Source: Bacillota bacterium (GTDB lineage: Bacteria > Bacillota > Bacilli > Bacillales > Cytobacillaceae). Taken from it: DNA of 44,804 nt. The translations under genes and the position numbers were made by a program. The stretch is from assembly GCA_023389895.1 (NCBI GenBank), contig JAEWDX010000189.1, positions 1 through 44,804 of the forward strand. Direction: 5' to 3'. Shown here piece by piece: positions 1 through 7,192 of this stretch (its first letter is position 1; the number at the start of each line of letters is the position of its first letter). The notes beneath the pieces were generated by a model. The model saw only the letters and a list, made by a program, of their open reading frames with translations, ran no database searches and was not told the origin of the DNA.

Positions 1-54
1 CCAGTAATATATACTCTGTCTCAGTATGATTCAGGGCGGAAGGAGATGAAAAGA

Positions 55-264
55 ATGAAAGCAGGAATTCATCCAAATTATACAAAAGCATTAGTACGAT
101 GTGCATGTGGTAATGAATTTGAAACAGGTTCTGTTAAACAAGAAATTCGCGTAGAAACTTGTTCCGAATGCCATCCATTCTACACAGGACGTCAAAAATT
201 CGCTGAAGCTGGCGGACGTGTTGACCGTTTCAATAAAAAATACGGCATTAAGCAACAACAATAA
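55..264 (+). CDS. rpmE: 50S ribosomal protein L31
   Basis: This is ribosomal protein L31, a small subunit-bridge protein of the 50S particle. The 69-residue product has the family opening MKAGIHPNY and four cysteines in the pattern CAC...CSEC, so it is the zinc-binding (C+) form rather than the zinc-free paralogue. The basic tail RVDRFNKKYG is also typical. I chose the ATG at 55 rather than the in-frame ATG at 46. The AGGAG at 41-45 touches the upstream ATG but sits nine bases before the ATG at 55, and family members begin at MKAGIHP. The gene is followed directly by a strong terminator, so it is the last gene of its transcript. Its promoter probably lies left of the window. Confidence 0.97.
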   Translation: MKAGIHPNYTKALVRCACGNEFETGSVKQEIRVETCSECHPFYTGRQKFAEAGGRVDRFNKKYGIKQQQ

Positions 265-274
265 CACAATCAAG

Positions 275-306
275 ACAGGCAAGTTTTTTCTCTTGCCTGT
301 TTTTTA
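275..306 (+). terminator. Intrinsic terminator after rpmE
   Basis: A perfect 9-bp stem (ACAGGCAAG at 275-283, CTTGCCTGT at 292-300) with an 8-nt loop runs straight into a T-tract. It separates rpmE from tdk. Confidence 0.93.
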
Positions 307-359
307 TTTCTTAATAAATAAACGTTTTTTTCGATTGGCGAAGAAAGGTAGGGACAGCC

Positions 360-980
360 ATGTACGTTATGAAACACCAAGGATGGGTAGAAGTTATTTG
401 TGGAAGTATGTTCTCTGGTAAATCTGAAGAACTTATCCGTCGTGTTCGTAGAGTCCAATTTGCAAAGCAAGAAATTATAGTGTTTAAACCACAAATTGAT
501 AATCGCTATAGTGATGAAGCGGTTGTTTCTCACAATGGAACTTCTTATAAGGCAATTTCAATTTCCCACTCAACGGAAATTTTCAAATATATTCATGCTG
601 AGATTGATGTAGTAGCCATTGATGAAGTTCAGTTTTTTGACATGGAAATTGTTCGTGTTATTCAGCATCTTGCTGATAGTGGCTATCGCGTTATTGCTGC
701 TGGTCTTGATCAAGATTTTCGTGGCGAACCATTTGGGCCAATGCCGAAATTAATGGCCATTGCTGAATTAGTAACGAAGCTGCAAGCTGTCTGTACGATT
801 TGTGGATCGCCAGCAAGCCGGACGCAAAGATTAATTAATGGCAAACCCGCTTCCTATGATGACCCGATTATTTTAGTAGGTGCTAAAGAAGCATATGAGG
901 CCCGTTGCCGCCATCATCATGAAGTTCCGAAATCCCCCACTTTTAAAATTGGAGAACAAACAACAGAAACAATCTCATAA
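360..980 (+). CDS. tdk: Thymidine kinase
   Basis: Thymidine kinase phosphorylates thymidine to dTMP with ATP in the pyrimidine salvage pathway (cytosolic). The 206-residue product matches the type II (TK1-like) family. It has the P-loop GSMFSGKS at residues 15-22, the DEVQFF Walker-B/catalytic segment near residue 90, and a zinc-binding lasso with CTICG and a downstream CRHHHEV element, followed by the family-typical ILVGAKEAYEARCR region. Length and start agree with B. subtilis Tdk (MYIMKQSGW). The Shine-Dalgarno site is weak (AAAGG about 14 bases upstream), so translation may be modest. It stands between two terminators and appears to be its own unit. The rpmE-tdk-prfA order is the conserved Bacillus one. 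Confidence 0.96.
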   Translation: MYVMKHQGWVEVICGSMFSGKSEELIRRVRRVQFAKQEIIVFKPQIDNRYSDEAVVSHNGTSYKAISISHSTEIFKYIHAEIDVVAIDEVQFFDMEIVRVIQHLADSGYRVIAAGLDQDFRGEPFGPMPKLMAIAELVTKLQAVCTICGSPASRTQRLINGKPASYDDPIILVGAKEAYEARCRHHHEVPKSPTFKIGEQTTETIS

Positions 981-1017
981 TGAACTTTTTATTATATATC
1001 CTTCCTTCATGCATATT

Positions 1018-1060
1018 GAGGGTGATTTTTTCATGATCCTTCTGAAAATCGCCCTCTTTT
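1018..1060 (+). terminator. Intrinsic terminator after tdk
   Basis: The stem GAGGGTGATTTT (1018-1029) pairs with AAAATCGCCCTC (1045-1056) through one G-U pair and is followed by TTTT. It ends the tdk transcript. Confidence 0.8.
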
Positions 1061-1217
1061 CTATCCTACAGAAGTCAATCCTATTTCAGTTCCTTCAAAA
1101 ATCGTTCTTTTCCTATGCCAATGTTAATATATTCTAATTGATAGTACATTCTTCGTTTATTTGCGGACATGCTATATAGTGACAAGTTTTAGCATTTTTT
1201 AAACGGAGGTAGAAAAA

Positions 1218-1661
1218 GTGAAGAATTGTATTGCATTTATGATTGCATTTAGTATTTTAGCCGCTTGTAGTCAAAATCAAGGAAGGGAAAATGGATATGG
1301 GGGAAATGAAGTAAGCGATGGGGCAGCGCTCATTTCTAATCGATTAGACGAACAAGAATATAATACAAGCGAATGGACGATGGACGCCCAAAATCCTAAT
1401 CTTCCTAATACGGATCGAAATCGGGATCGCATAAACAATGGGACGGATATCGACAAAGCTCGACAAATTATTGAGGCGACGAATGAGTTTCGCTCTGGTC
1501 CAATCTGGATTAACGGTGATGATATGTGGGTGACTGCTTACAAGAAGGGCATGATCCCAGAACGTCAAAGGGTGAAGGATGCTTCTGAACTTAGGGAAAA
1601 GTTAATCAAGGAGCTGCCGCGTTATCATATTCAAATAAAAATTCAAGAAGATCGAACGTAA
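1218..1661 (+). CDS. Short lipoprotein of unknown function
   Basis: The 147-residue product starts with a lipoprotein signal peptide: a hydrophobic stretch after MKN and the lipobox LAAC, giving Cys17 as the lipidation site. The mature part is polar and rich in Asn, Asp and Arg (residues 20-75), then has a more ordered 70-residue tail containing FRSGPIWINGDDMW and ELREKLIKELPRY. The GTG start is set by GGAGG at 1205-1209 with eight-base spacing. I do not recognise it firmly. A member or distant relative of the YhcN/YlaJ sporulation lipoproteins is possible from size and location, but this is a guess. Upstream, CATGCTATATAG (1168-1179) could be an extended sigma-A -10 or a sigma-G-type -10. 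It lies alone between the tdk terminator and the prfA promoter. Confidence 0.75.
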   Translation: MKNCIAFMIAFSILAACSQNQGRENGYGGNEVSDGAALISNRLDEQEYNTSEWTMDAQNPNLPNTDRNRDRINNGTDIDKARQIIEATNEFRSGPIWINGDDMWVTAYKKGMIPERQRVKDASELREKLIKELPRYHIQIKIQEDRT

Positions 1662-1775
1662 GTGAAAGTAAGTATGATTAAGCAGAAATATACGCAGTCT
1701 TTGCAAGGGGACTATCGAAAAGGCTGGAATTCGCTGTTTTTTAGATGGTCTTGTTTTGTTGACTACAGAAACATT

Positions 1776-1804
1776 TTGACTGGACTATGCCTCTATACTA
1801 TAAT
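1776..1804 (+). promoter_or_regulatory. Sigma-A promoter for prfA-prmC
   Basis: TTGACT (1776-1781), a 17-bp spacer and a perfect TATAAT (1799-1804). The predicted start is near 1811, giving a leader of about 90 nt before prfA. Confidence 0.85.
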
Positions 1805-1903
1805 TATAATGTTATAGATCTACTGTTCAACATCAAATGAATTTTATATAAACCGCTCGGAAAAAATAGTCTGAGATGCAATGGAAATTAGAGGTGAAGT
1901 GCT

Positions 1904-2977
1904 GTGTTTGATCGTCTTCAATCTGTCGAGGATCGGTATGAAAGATTAAATGAGCTTTTAAGTGATCCTGATATTGTTAATGACCCGAAAAAACTGCGTG
2001 AATATTCAAAGGAACAATCTGATATTCAAGAAACTGTTGATACGTACCGTGAATATAAAATGATCCGTGAACAGTTCAAGGATGCAAAGGCCATGCTTGA
2101 TGAAAAATTAGATGCGGACATGCGTGAAATGGTAAAGGAAGAACTTAATGAGCTTGAGGAAGCGGTTGAGGAGCTTGAAGCTAAATTAAAAATTCTTCTG
2201 ATTCCAAAGGATCCGAATGATGACAAGAACGTTATTATGGAAATTCGCGGAGCTGCTGGTGGGGATGAGGCTGCTCTGTTTGCTGGTGATCTATTTCGGA
2301 TGTATAGTCGCTTTGCGGATGCACAAGGCTGGAAAATTGATGTCATTGAAGTGCATTCAACAGGGGTTGGCGGCTATAAGGAAATGATCTTCATGATTAA
2401 TGGAAACGGTGCTTATTCAAAGTTGAAATTTGAAAATGGTGCTCACCGTGTACAACGTGTCCCTGAAACTGAGTCAGGCGGAAGAATTCATACTTCAACA
2501 GCAACTGTTGCTGTTCTTCCAGAAGCAGAGGAAGTAGAGATTGAAATTCATGATAAGGACGTTCGTGTTGATACATTTGCTTCAAGCGGACCAGGTGGGC
2601 AAAGTGTCAATACAACCATGTCTGCTGTGCGCTTAACACATATTCCTACTGGAACGGTCGTTTCCTGTCAGGATGAAAAGTCGCAAATTAAGAATAAAGA
2701 GAAAGCAATGAAGGTTCTGCGTGCGCGTGTGTATGATAAATTTCAGCGCGAGGCACAGGCTGAGTATGACCAAGTGCGTAAATCAGCCGTAGGGACTGGC
2801 GATCGCTCTGAACGTATTCGTACGTATAACTTCCCGCAAAATCGTGTTACCGATCATCGAATCGGCTTAACTATTCAGAAGCTTGACCAAATTCTTCAAG
2901 GGAAAGTAGATGAAATCATCGATGCTTTAATCCTTGAGGAACAATCTGCTAAGCTGGAAAGTGCGTCAAATGAGTAA
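1904..2977 (+). CDS. prfA: Peptide chain release factor 1
   Basis: RF1 recognises UAA and UAG stop codons and triggers hydrolysis of peptidyl-tRNA on the ribosome. The 357-residue product has the N-terminal helical domain, the anticodon-mimic tripeptide of PxT type (PET at 187-189), and the GGQ catalytic motif (231-233) within SSGPGGQSVNTT. The glutamine of GGQ is the residue that PrmC methylates, and prmC is the next gene. The start is GTG at 1904 behind GAGGTGAAG; the family begins MFDRLQ. The stop codon lies only eight bases before the prmC ATG, so the two are translationally close. Length and sequence match Bacillus RF1 closely. Confidence 0.98.
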   Translation: MFDRLQSVEDRYERLNELLSDPDIVNDPKKLREYSKEQSDIQETVDTYREYKMIREQFKDAKAMLDEKLDADMREMVKEELNELEEAVEELEAKLKILLIPKDPNDDKNVIMEIRGAAGGDEAALFAGDLFRMYSRFADAQGWKIDVIEVHSTGVGGYKEMIFMINGNGAYSKLKFENGAHRVQRVPETESGGRIHTSTATVAVLPEAEEVEIEIHDKDVRVDTFASSGPGGQSVNTTMSAVRLTHIPTGTVVSCQDEKSQIKNKEKAMKVLRARVYDKFQREAQAEYDQVRKSAVGTGDRSERIRTYNFPQNRVTDHRIGLTIQKLDQILQGKVDEIIDALILEEQSAKLESASNE

Positions 2978-2984
2978 TGGTGTA

Positions 2985-3845
2985 ATGAAAGTGTATGAAG
3001 CCCTCAACTGGGCTTCTTCTTTTTTAATAGAAAAAAAGCGCGATGAAAATGCGGGGGAACTCTTATTACAGCATTACTTAGAGATGAATCGTTCACAGCT
3101 TTTCGCTTGTATGCATGAGCTAGTCGATCGAGATGTCTTTGAAGCATTTAAGGCAGCGGTGCTTCTTCATGGAGATGGAAAGCCTGTTCAGTATATTATT
3201 GGTTATGAGGAGTTTTATGGCCGTAGCTTTAAGGTGAATGAGGATGTGCTCATTCCACGTCCTGAAACAGAGGAATTAGTTTACAATACCTTGCAGAGAA
3301 TCGGTCAACTTTTCCACGGACGAAAGCATCTTGAACTTGCTGATATTGGGACGGGCAGTGGAGCGATTGCGATTACGCTAAAGCTGGAGAAGCCGGATTT
3401 AACTGTAACAGCAACGGATATTTATGAACCAACGCTTCTTTTGGCGGAAGAAAATGCACGGCAGCTTCATGCTAATCTTCAGTTTATTCAAGGTGATTTA
3501 GTAGAACCATTTATTACAGCAGGAAAGAAATTTGATATTATGATCTCGAACCCTCCTTATATTCCTGAACAGGATGTGGAGTGGATGTCAGAGGTAGTGA
3601 AAGACTATGAGCCACATCGAGCCTTATTTGCAGGCGAGGACGGCTTAACAATTTACCGTAGACTGTCACAGCAGCTAAAAACCGTTTTGCGTGAACAAGC
3701 CTTAATTGGATTTGAGGTAGGTGCAGGGCAAAGCGAGGATGTTCGCCGCTTATTAGCCGAAGCATTCCCCCATGCAAAAATAGATATCGTTTATGATCTG
3801 AATGGGAAAGATCGGATGGTATTTGCTGAAATTGGATTTAGATAA
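2985..3845 (+). CDS. prmC: Release factor glutamine methyltransferase
   Basis: PrmC is an S-adenosylmethionine-dependent methyltransferase that N5-methylates the GGQ glutamine of release factors. The product of 286 residues has an N-terminal helical domain followed by a Rossmann methyltransferase fold. The fold shows the SAM-binding DIGTGSGAIAITL segment and the diagnostic NPPY motif at 189-192 (SNPPYIPEQ). I start at ATG 2985, eight bases after the prfA stop, because Bacillus PrmC proteins begin MKxxxEALxWASS. An in-frame ATG at 2970 overlapping the prfA end would add five residues. Neither start has a strong Shine-Dalgarno site, which suggests coupling to prfA translation. Confidence 0.96.
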   Translation: MKVYEALNWASSFLIEKKRDENAGELLLQHYLEMNRSQLFACMHELVDRDVFEAFKAAVLLHGDGKPVQYIIGYEEFYGRSFKVNEDVLIPRPETEELVYNTLQRIGQLFHGRKHLELADIGTGSGAIAITLKLEKPDLTVTATDIYEPTLLLAEENARQLHANLQFIQGDLVEPFITAGKKFDIMISNPPYIPEQDVEWMSEVVKDYEPHRALFAGEDGLTIYRRLSQQLKTVLREQALIGFEVGAGQSEDVRRLLAEAFPHAKIDIVYDLNGKDRMVFAEIGFR

Positions 3846-3906
3846 GCGCAGTGAATAGGAATCTGCCATTTTGTCCATAATGGAAACATAAGGGGAGATG
3901 GCAGAT

Positions 3907-4611
3907 ATGAAAACGAAAGCAATTGTGCAATTATATATGATTCTATTAAGTGTTGGAACGATTTTAAGTTTATATATGCCGAAAATGGAAGTAATGGCAG
4001 ATGAACCATCAATTATTCCTAATGAAGCGATTAGACTGCGAATTCTTGCAAATAGCGACAATGAAGTAGATCAAAAGCTTAAGAGACTTGTAAGAGATGT
4101 GATAAATGAGGAAATAACGAAGTGGGTAGAAGAGCTAACTTCAGTTGAAGAAGCTAGAAACTTAATTCGTACGAGACTTCCAGAAATTCAAGAAATTGCA
4201 GAAAAAGTTGTGGAAAAAGAAGGATTCATGCAGACAGTTCAAACTGATTTTGGAAAAGTGAACTTTCCGACGAAGCTATATGGGCAGTTCCTTTATCCTG
4301 CTGGGGAATATGAAGCGATTCTCATAACACTTGGTGACGGAAAAGGAGCTAATTGGTGGTGCGTCCTATTTCCACCACTCTGCTTCCTCGACTTCTCAAA
4401 TGGAGTCGCTGTGAGCGATGGCTTTGAAGAAAAGGACACAAAATTAAATCAAGAAGAAGATACAGAGATAAATGCGTCTACAGATGCCGAGAAAGAACAG
4501 CAAGTAGTAGATGAGGAAAAAAAACAAAACCCCGTTTTTATCGAGGAAAAAGAGCAAGAGGTTAAAGTGAAATTTTTTATCGTAGAATTATGGAAAAAAT
4601 GGTTTGGGTAA
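3907..4611 (+). CDS. spoIIR: Stage II sporulation protein R
   Basis: SpoIIR is made in the forespore under sigma-F and secreted into the intermembrane space. There it activates the protease SpoIIGA to process pro-sigma-E in the mother cell. The 234-residue product has a signal/anchor segment (residues 5-22) and the family core PNEAIRLRILANSD, FPTKLYGQFLYPAGEYEAI and LGDGKGANWWCVLFPPLCF. The C-terminal 65 residues are a highly charged, Glu/Lys-rich extension. I chose ATG 3907 over ATG 3898, because GGGGAG at 3892-3897 abuts the first but is nine bases before the second. GGAAACAT at 3882-3889 resembles a sigma-F -10, though I see no good -35. An inverted CTGCCAT/ATGGCAG pair brackets the ribosome-binding site. 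Confidence 0.95.
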   Translation: MKTKAIVQLYMILLSVGTILSLYMPKMEVMADEPSIIPNEAIRLRILANSDNEVDQKLKRLVRDVINEEITKWVEELTSVEEARNLIRTRLPEIQEIAEKVVEKEGFMQTVQTDFGKVNFPTKLYGQFLYPAGEYEAILITLGDGKGANWWCVLFPPLCFLDFSNGVAVSDGFEEKDTKLNQEEDTEINASTDAEKEQQVVDEEKKQNPVFIEEKEQEVKVKFFIVELWKKWFG

Positions 4612-4690
4612 GAAAAGTGCAAGTGCTAGACAATTCTCTAACTTCAAAATTTATACTTTCTTTATAGAAAGACTTACACATTTGTTTACT

Positions 4691-5810
4691 TGTTGATAAC
4701 TAGCTTTTAATCGGGTTTTTCATGAAAAATCATGAAAAATGGGGATATTTCCACAAAGTTATGCACAAAAAGGGTGTTTTTATCCACAAAGTGTGGATAA
4801 CACATGAATGTTGTCCGTTTCCTTTTCATTCTTTTTTAAAAGGTAGAAAGCTAAAAGTCATGAAATAAAAGGACTAGTTCATGATATAAAATGCAGACGA
4901 TAATGAAGGTGGCAAAATGATAACAAAACGATGGTCAGTGGATAAATTTGTGGATGGGGATAAAACTTATCCACAAATTGAGGAAGCTGCTGAGCGATTG
5001 AAAAATAATGACGTGGTTGCTTTTCCGACTGAAACGGTTTATGGATTAGGTGGAAATGCAGAAAATGATGAAGCAGTAGAAAAGATTTTTGCAGCAAAAG
5101 GTAGACCAAGTGATAATCCGTTAATAATCCACATAGCTGACGTTGAAAAGCTTTCTAATTTCGTTAAAGAAGTACCTATTAAAGCAAAACAATTAATCGA
5201 TAAATTCTGGCCAGGCCCGTTAACGCTTATTTTTCATTTAAAGGAAGGCAAAATATCTCCTAAAGCAACAGCAGGCTTATCCACAATTGCTGTTAGAATG
5301 CCTGCCCATCCGGTGGCATTAGAAGTTATCAAGCAAGCGGGGCTTCCGATTGCCGCCCCTAGTGCGAATCGCTCAGGTCGCCCAAGCCCAACAACAGCTG
5401 ATCATGTGTGGGAGGACTTAAACGGCAGCATCAGTGGATTACTTGATGGCGGACCGACGGGTGTTGGGGTGGAATCGACCGTATTGGATTGCACTTTGCC
5501 CATTCCTACAATATTACGACCTGGGGGAATTACGAAAGAGCAGCTTGAGGCTGTTATTGGTGAAGTAAAGGTTGATCCTGCACTTGTGGATAAAGAACAG
5601 GCACCGAGATCACCGGGCATGAAGTATCGCCACTATGCCCCTGATGCTCCGCTCCTATTAGTCAATGGAACGAGAGAATTTTTGCAAAGCCTTGTAAACG
5701 AGAAGCGAGCAGAAGGAATGTCTGTCGGAGTGTTAACAACTGAGGAAAACGAAGCATTTTATCAATGTGATTACCTTTATGCTTGTGGAAAGCGTACAGA
5801 CTTATCCACA
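4691..5810. promoter_or_regulatory. DnaA-box cluster around ywlC
   Basis: Six perfect DnaA boxes (TTATCCACA or its complement) occur in about 1 kb: 4780-4788 (+), 4792-4800 (-), 4967-4975 (+), 5277-5285 (+), 5585-5593 (-) and 5802-5810 (+). One-mismatch boxes are at 4691-4699, 4759-4767 (TTATGCACA), 4937-4945, 4955-4963 and 5125-5133. Two lie as a tight inverted pair three bases apart in the 305-nt gap between spoIIR and ywlC. That gap holds no gene and is otherwise AT-rich. The others lie inside the ywlC coding sequence. B. subtilis is known to have an oriC-distal DnaA-box cluster at ywlC, so this looks like a conserved DnaA-titrating or DnaA-regulated site. Confidence 0.88.
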
Positions 5811-5960
5811 GTTGCAAGCTCTTTATATGATGCTTTGCGCTTTTTTAATCGAACGGAAGCGAAGATTATTTATGGTGAAATGTTTCCGAATGATGGAGTA
5901 GGGCAGGCGATCATGAACCGCTTAATGAAGGCTGCGGGACATCGAGTGATAAAAGAATAA
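4917..5960 (+). CDS. ywlC: Threonylcarbamoyl-AMP synthase (Sua5/YwlC)
   Basis: This enzyme condenses threonine, bicarbonate and ATP to threonylcarbamoyl-AMP, the donor for t6A at position 37 of ANN-decoding tRNAs. The 347-residue product is the long Sua5 form. It has an N-terminal YrdC/TsaC domain (about 15-205) with VAFPTETVYGLGGNA, KGRPSDNPLIIHI, PGPLTLIF and PIAAPSANRSGRPSPT, then a linker with SPGMKYRHYAPDAPL and a C-terminal Sua5 domain. The ATG at 4917 follows GAAGGTGG. TATAAA at 4885-4890 with an upstream TG is a plausible extended -10. The coding sequence contains several perfect DnaA boxes, so the region is probably constrained for replication control as well as for protein. Nearest B. 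subtilis relative: YwlC. Confidence 0.96.
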   Translation: MITKRWSVDKFVDGDKTYPQIEEAAERLKNNDVVAFPTETVYGLGGNAENDEAVEKIFAAKGRPSDNPLIIHIADVEKLSNFVKEVPIKAKQLIDKFWPGPLTLIFHLKEGKISPKATAGLSTIAVRMPAHPVALEVIKQAGLPIAAPSANRSGRPSPTTADHVWEDLNGSISGLLDGGPTGVGVESTVLDCTLPIPTILRPGGITKEQLEAVIGEVKVDPALVDKEQAPRSPGMKYRHYAPDAPLLLVNGTREFLQSLVNEKRAEGMSVGVLTTEENEAFYQCDYLYACGKRTDLSTVASSLYDALRFFNRTEAKIIYGEMFPNDGVGQAIMNRLMKAAGHRVIKE

Positions 5961-5977
5961 CGAGAGATTAAGAGTAT

Positions 5978-6025
5978 GGGAGTTTTTCCAATTAGTCGCC
6001 ATTCGACATTGGGAAGCTCCCTTTT
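5978..6025 (+). terminator. Intrinsic terminator after ywlC
   Basis: GGGAG plus TTCCAAT (5978-5992) folds back on ATTGGGAA plus GCTCCC (6008-6021) with a small internal mismatch, followed by TTTT. Confidence 0.7.
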
Positions 6026-6093
6026 CTAATTTCTTCTTCTAAAAATAATAGGACGTGCATATGTTTAATTAGTTAGTCCTAGGAGGAGAAGAA

Positions 6094-6645
6094 ATGGAAG
6101 ACTTGTTTGCGGAGACTATCACACTTTTAATAATGGCATTTGCTTTAGCGATGGATGCCTTTTCAATTGGACTCGGAATGGGAATGTTTAATCTCCGGCT
6201 CAAGCAAATATTCAAAATTGGCATAACAATTGGGTTTTTCCATATTTGGATGCCTTTACTTGGGATTCTTGCTGGAAAGCTATTATCTGAGAATTTCAGT
6301 GGAATTGCAACATATATTGGGGGCGGCCTGCTCGTTGTCCTTGGAATACAAATGATTTGGACAGGTTTTAAAAAGTCTGAAAGCAGTTTAATCACACCGG
6401 TGGGGATGGGCTTATTTCTCTTTGGATTTAGTGTCAGCTTGGACAGCTTTTCCGTCAGCTTAACACTTGGTATTTATGGAGCAAAAACATTGCTCGTATT
6501 AGCATGCTTCGGAACAACGGCAACGATCCTTACATGGCTCGGCTTACTAATTGGACGAAAAGTTCAAGGATGGATCGGCTCATATGGTGAAGTATTAGGT
6601 GGGATGATTCTTTTTGTTTTCGGAATAAGATTATTAATTGGTTAA
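6094..6645 (+). CDS. mntP: Manganese efflux pump MntP
   Basis: MntP exports Mn2+ across the cytoplasmic membrane. The 183-residue product is almost entirely six transmembrane helices arranged as two repeats. Each repeat carries the metal-coordinating aspartate motif: AMDAFSIGLG near residue 20 and SLDSFSVSLTLG near residue 115. This is the YwlD of B. subtilis, and it occupies the same place between ywlC and ywlE. AGGAGGAG lies just upstream of the ATG. I looked for a yybP-ykoY manganese riboswitch in the 133-nt leader and saw none; the leader mostly contains the ywlC terminator. Confidence 0.93.
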   Translation: MEDLFAETITLLIMAFALAMDAFSIGLGMGMFNLRLKQIFKIGITIGFFHIWMPLLGILAGKLLSENFSGIATYIGGGLLVVLGIQMIWTGFKKSESSLITPVGMGLFLFGFSVSLDSFSVSLTLGIYGAKTLLVLACFGTTATILTWLGLLIGRKVQGWIGSYGEVLGGMILFVFGIRLLIG

Positions 6646-6682
6646 GCCTTTAAATAACTTAAATTATTGTAAGATAGGGCTG

Positions 6683-6709
6683 TTGGATCTAGGAGTTTTG
6701 TCTTATAAT
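6683..6709 (+). promoter_or_regulatory. Candidate promoter for ywlE
   Basis: A perfect TATAAT at 6704-6709 follows TTGGAT at 6683-6688 with a short 15-bp spacer. The -10 is convincing and the -35 is not. Confidence 0.4.
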
Positions 6710-6729
6710 GGTGGAAAGGAGGCACAGCT

Positions 6730-7182
6730 ATGACGCGTGTTTTATTTGTATGCACAGGAAATACATGTCGGAGCCCGATGGCTGAAGCCATAATGAAGAG
6801 CAAAGAGATACCTGGAATTAAAGTAAAGTCGGCGGGTGTATATGCACTGGATGGGAATGAAGCATCTGAAAATGCGAAAAGGGTCTTGGAAGAAAACGAA
6901 TTGATTCATCATCACCGTGCAGCATTACTGACTAAAAGCTTAATCAATTGGTCCACTTATATTTTGACAATGACAAAGGGCCATAAGGATATTATCATCA
7001 GCACATTTCCGGATGCTGTTGGGAAGGTATTTACATTGAGAGAATTTTCAGGTGGAATTGGAAATGTGGATATATCGGATCCTTTTGGGGGACCGATTGA
7101 AACGTATAGACATACTTTCAGTGAAATAAATGAGACAATTGCAAAAATCATCAGTCGCTTACAAAGTGAAATGAATTGCTAG
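6730..7182 (+). CDS. ywlE: Protein-arginine phosphatase (YwlE type)
   Basis: This is a low-molecular-weight phosphatase. The YwlE class removes phosphate from phosphoarginine and so opposes the arginine kinase McsB, which marks proteins for ClpCP. The 150-residue product opens with the P-loop CTGNTCRSP: nucleophile Cys8, Thr12, which in this class gives arginine rather than tyrosine specificity, and Arg14. The general-acid aspartate is in DPFGGP near residue 119. The ATG at 6730 follows GAAAGGAGG. The stop is ten bases before the next ATG, so it forms an operon with the chemoreceptor gene downstream. Confidence 0.95.
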   Translation: MTRVLFVCTGNTCRSPMAEAIMKSKEIPGIKVKSAGVYALDGNEASENAKRVLEENELIHHHRAALLTKSLINWSTYILTMTKGHKDIIISTFPDAVGKVFTLREFSGGIGNVDISDPFGGPIETYRHTFSEINETIAKIISRLQSEMNC

Positions 7183-7192
7183 GAGGACCAAA

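Noticed and set aside
5961..6093. Manganese (yybP-ykoY) riboswitch upstream of mntP
   Set aside because: The 133-nt leader contains the ywlC terminator, and I could not find the conserved loop sequences of that riboswitch.
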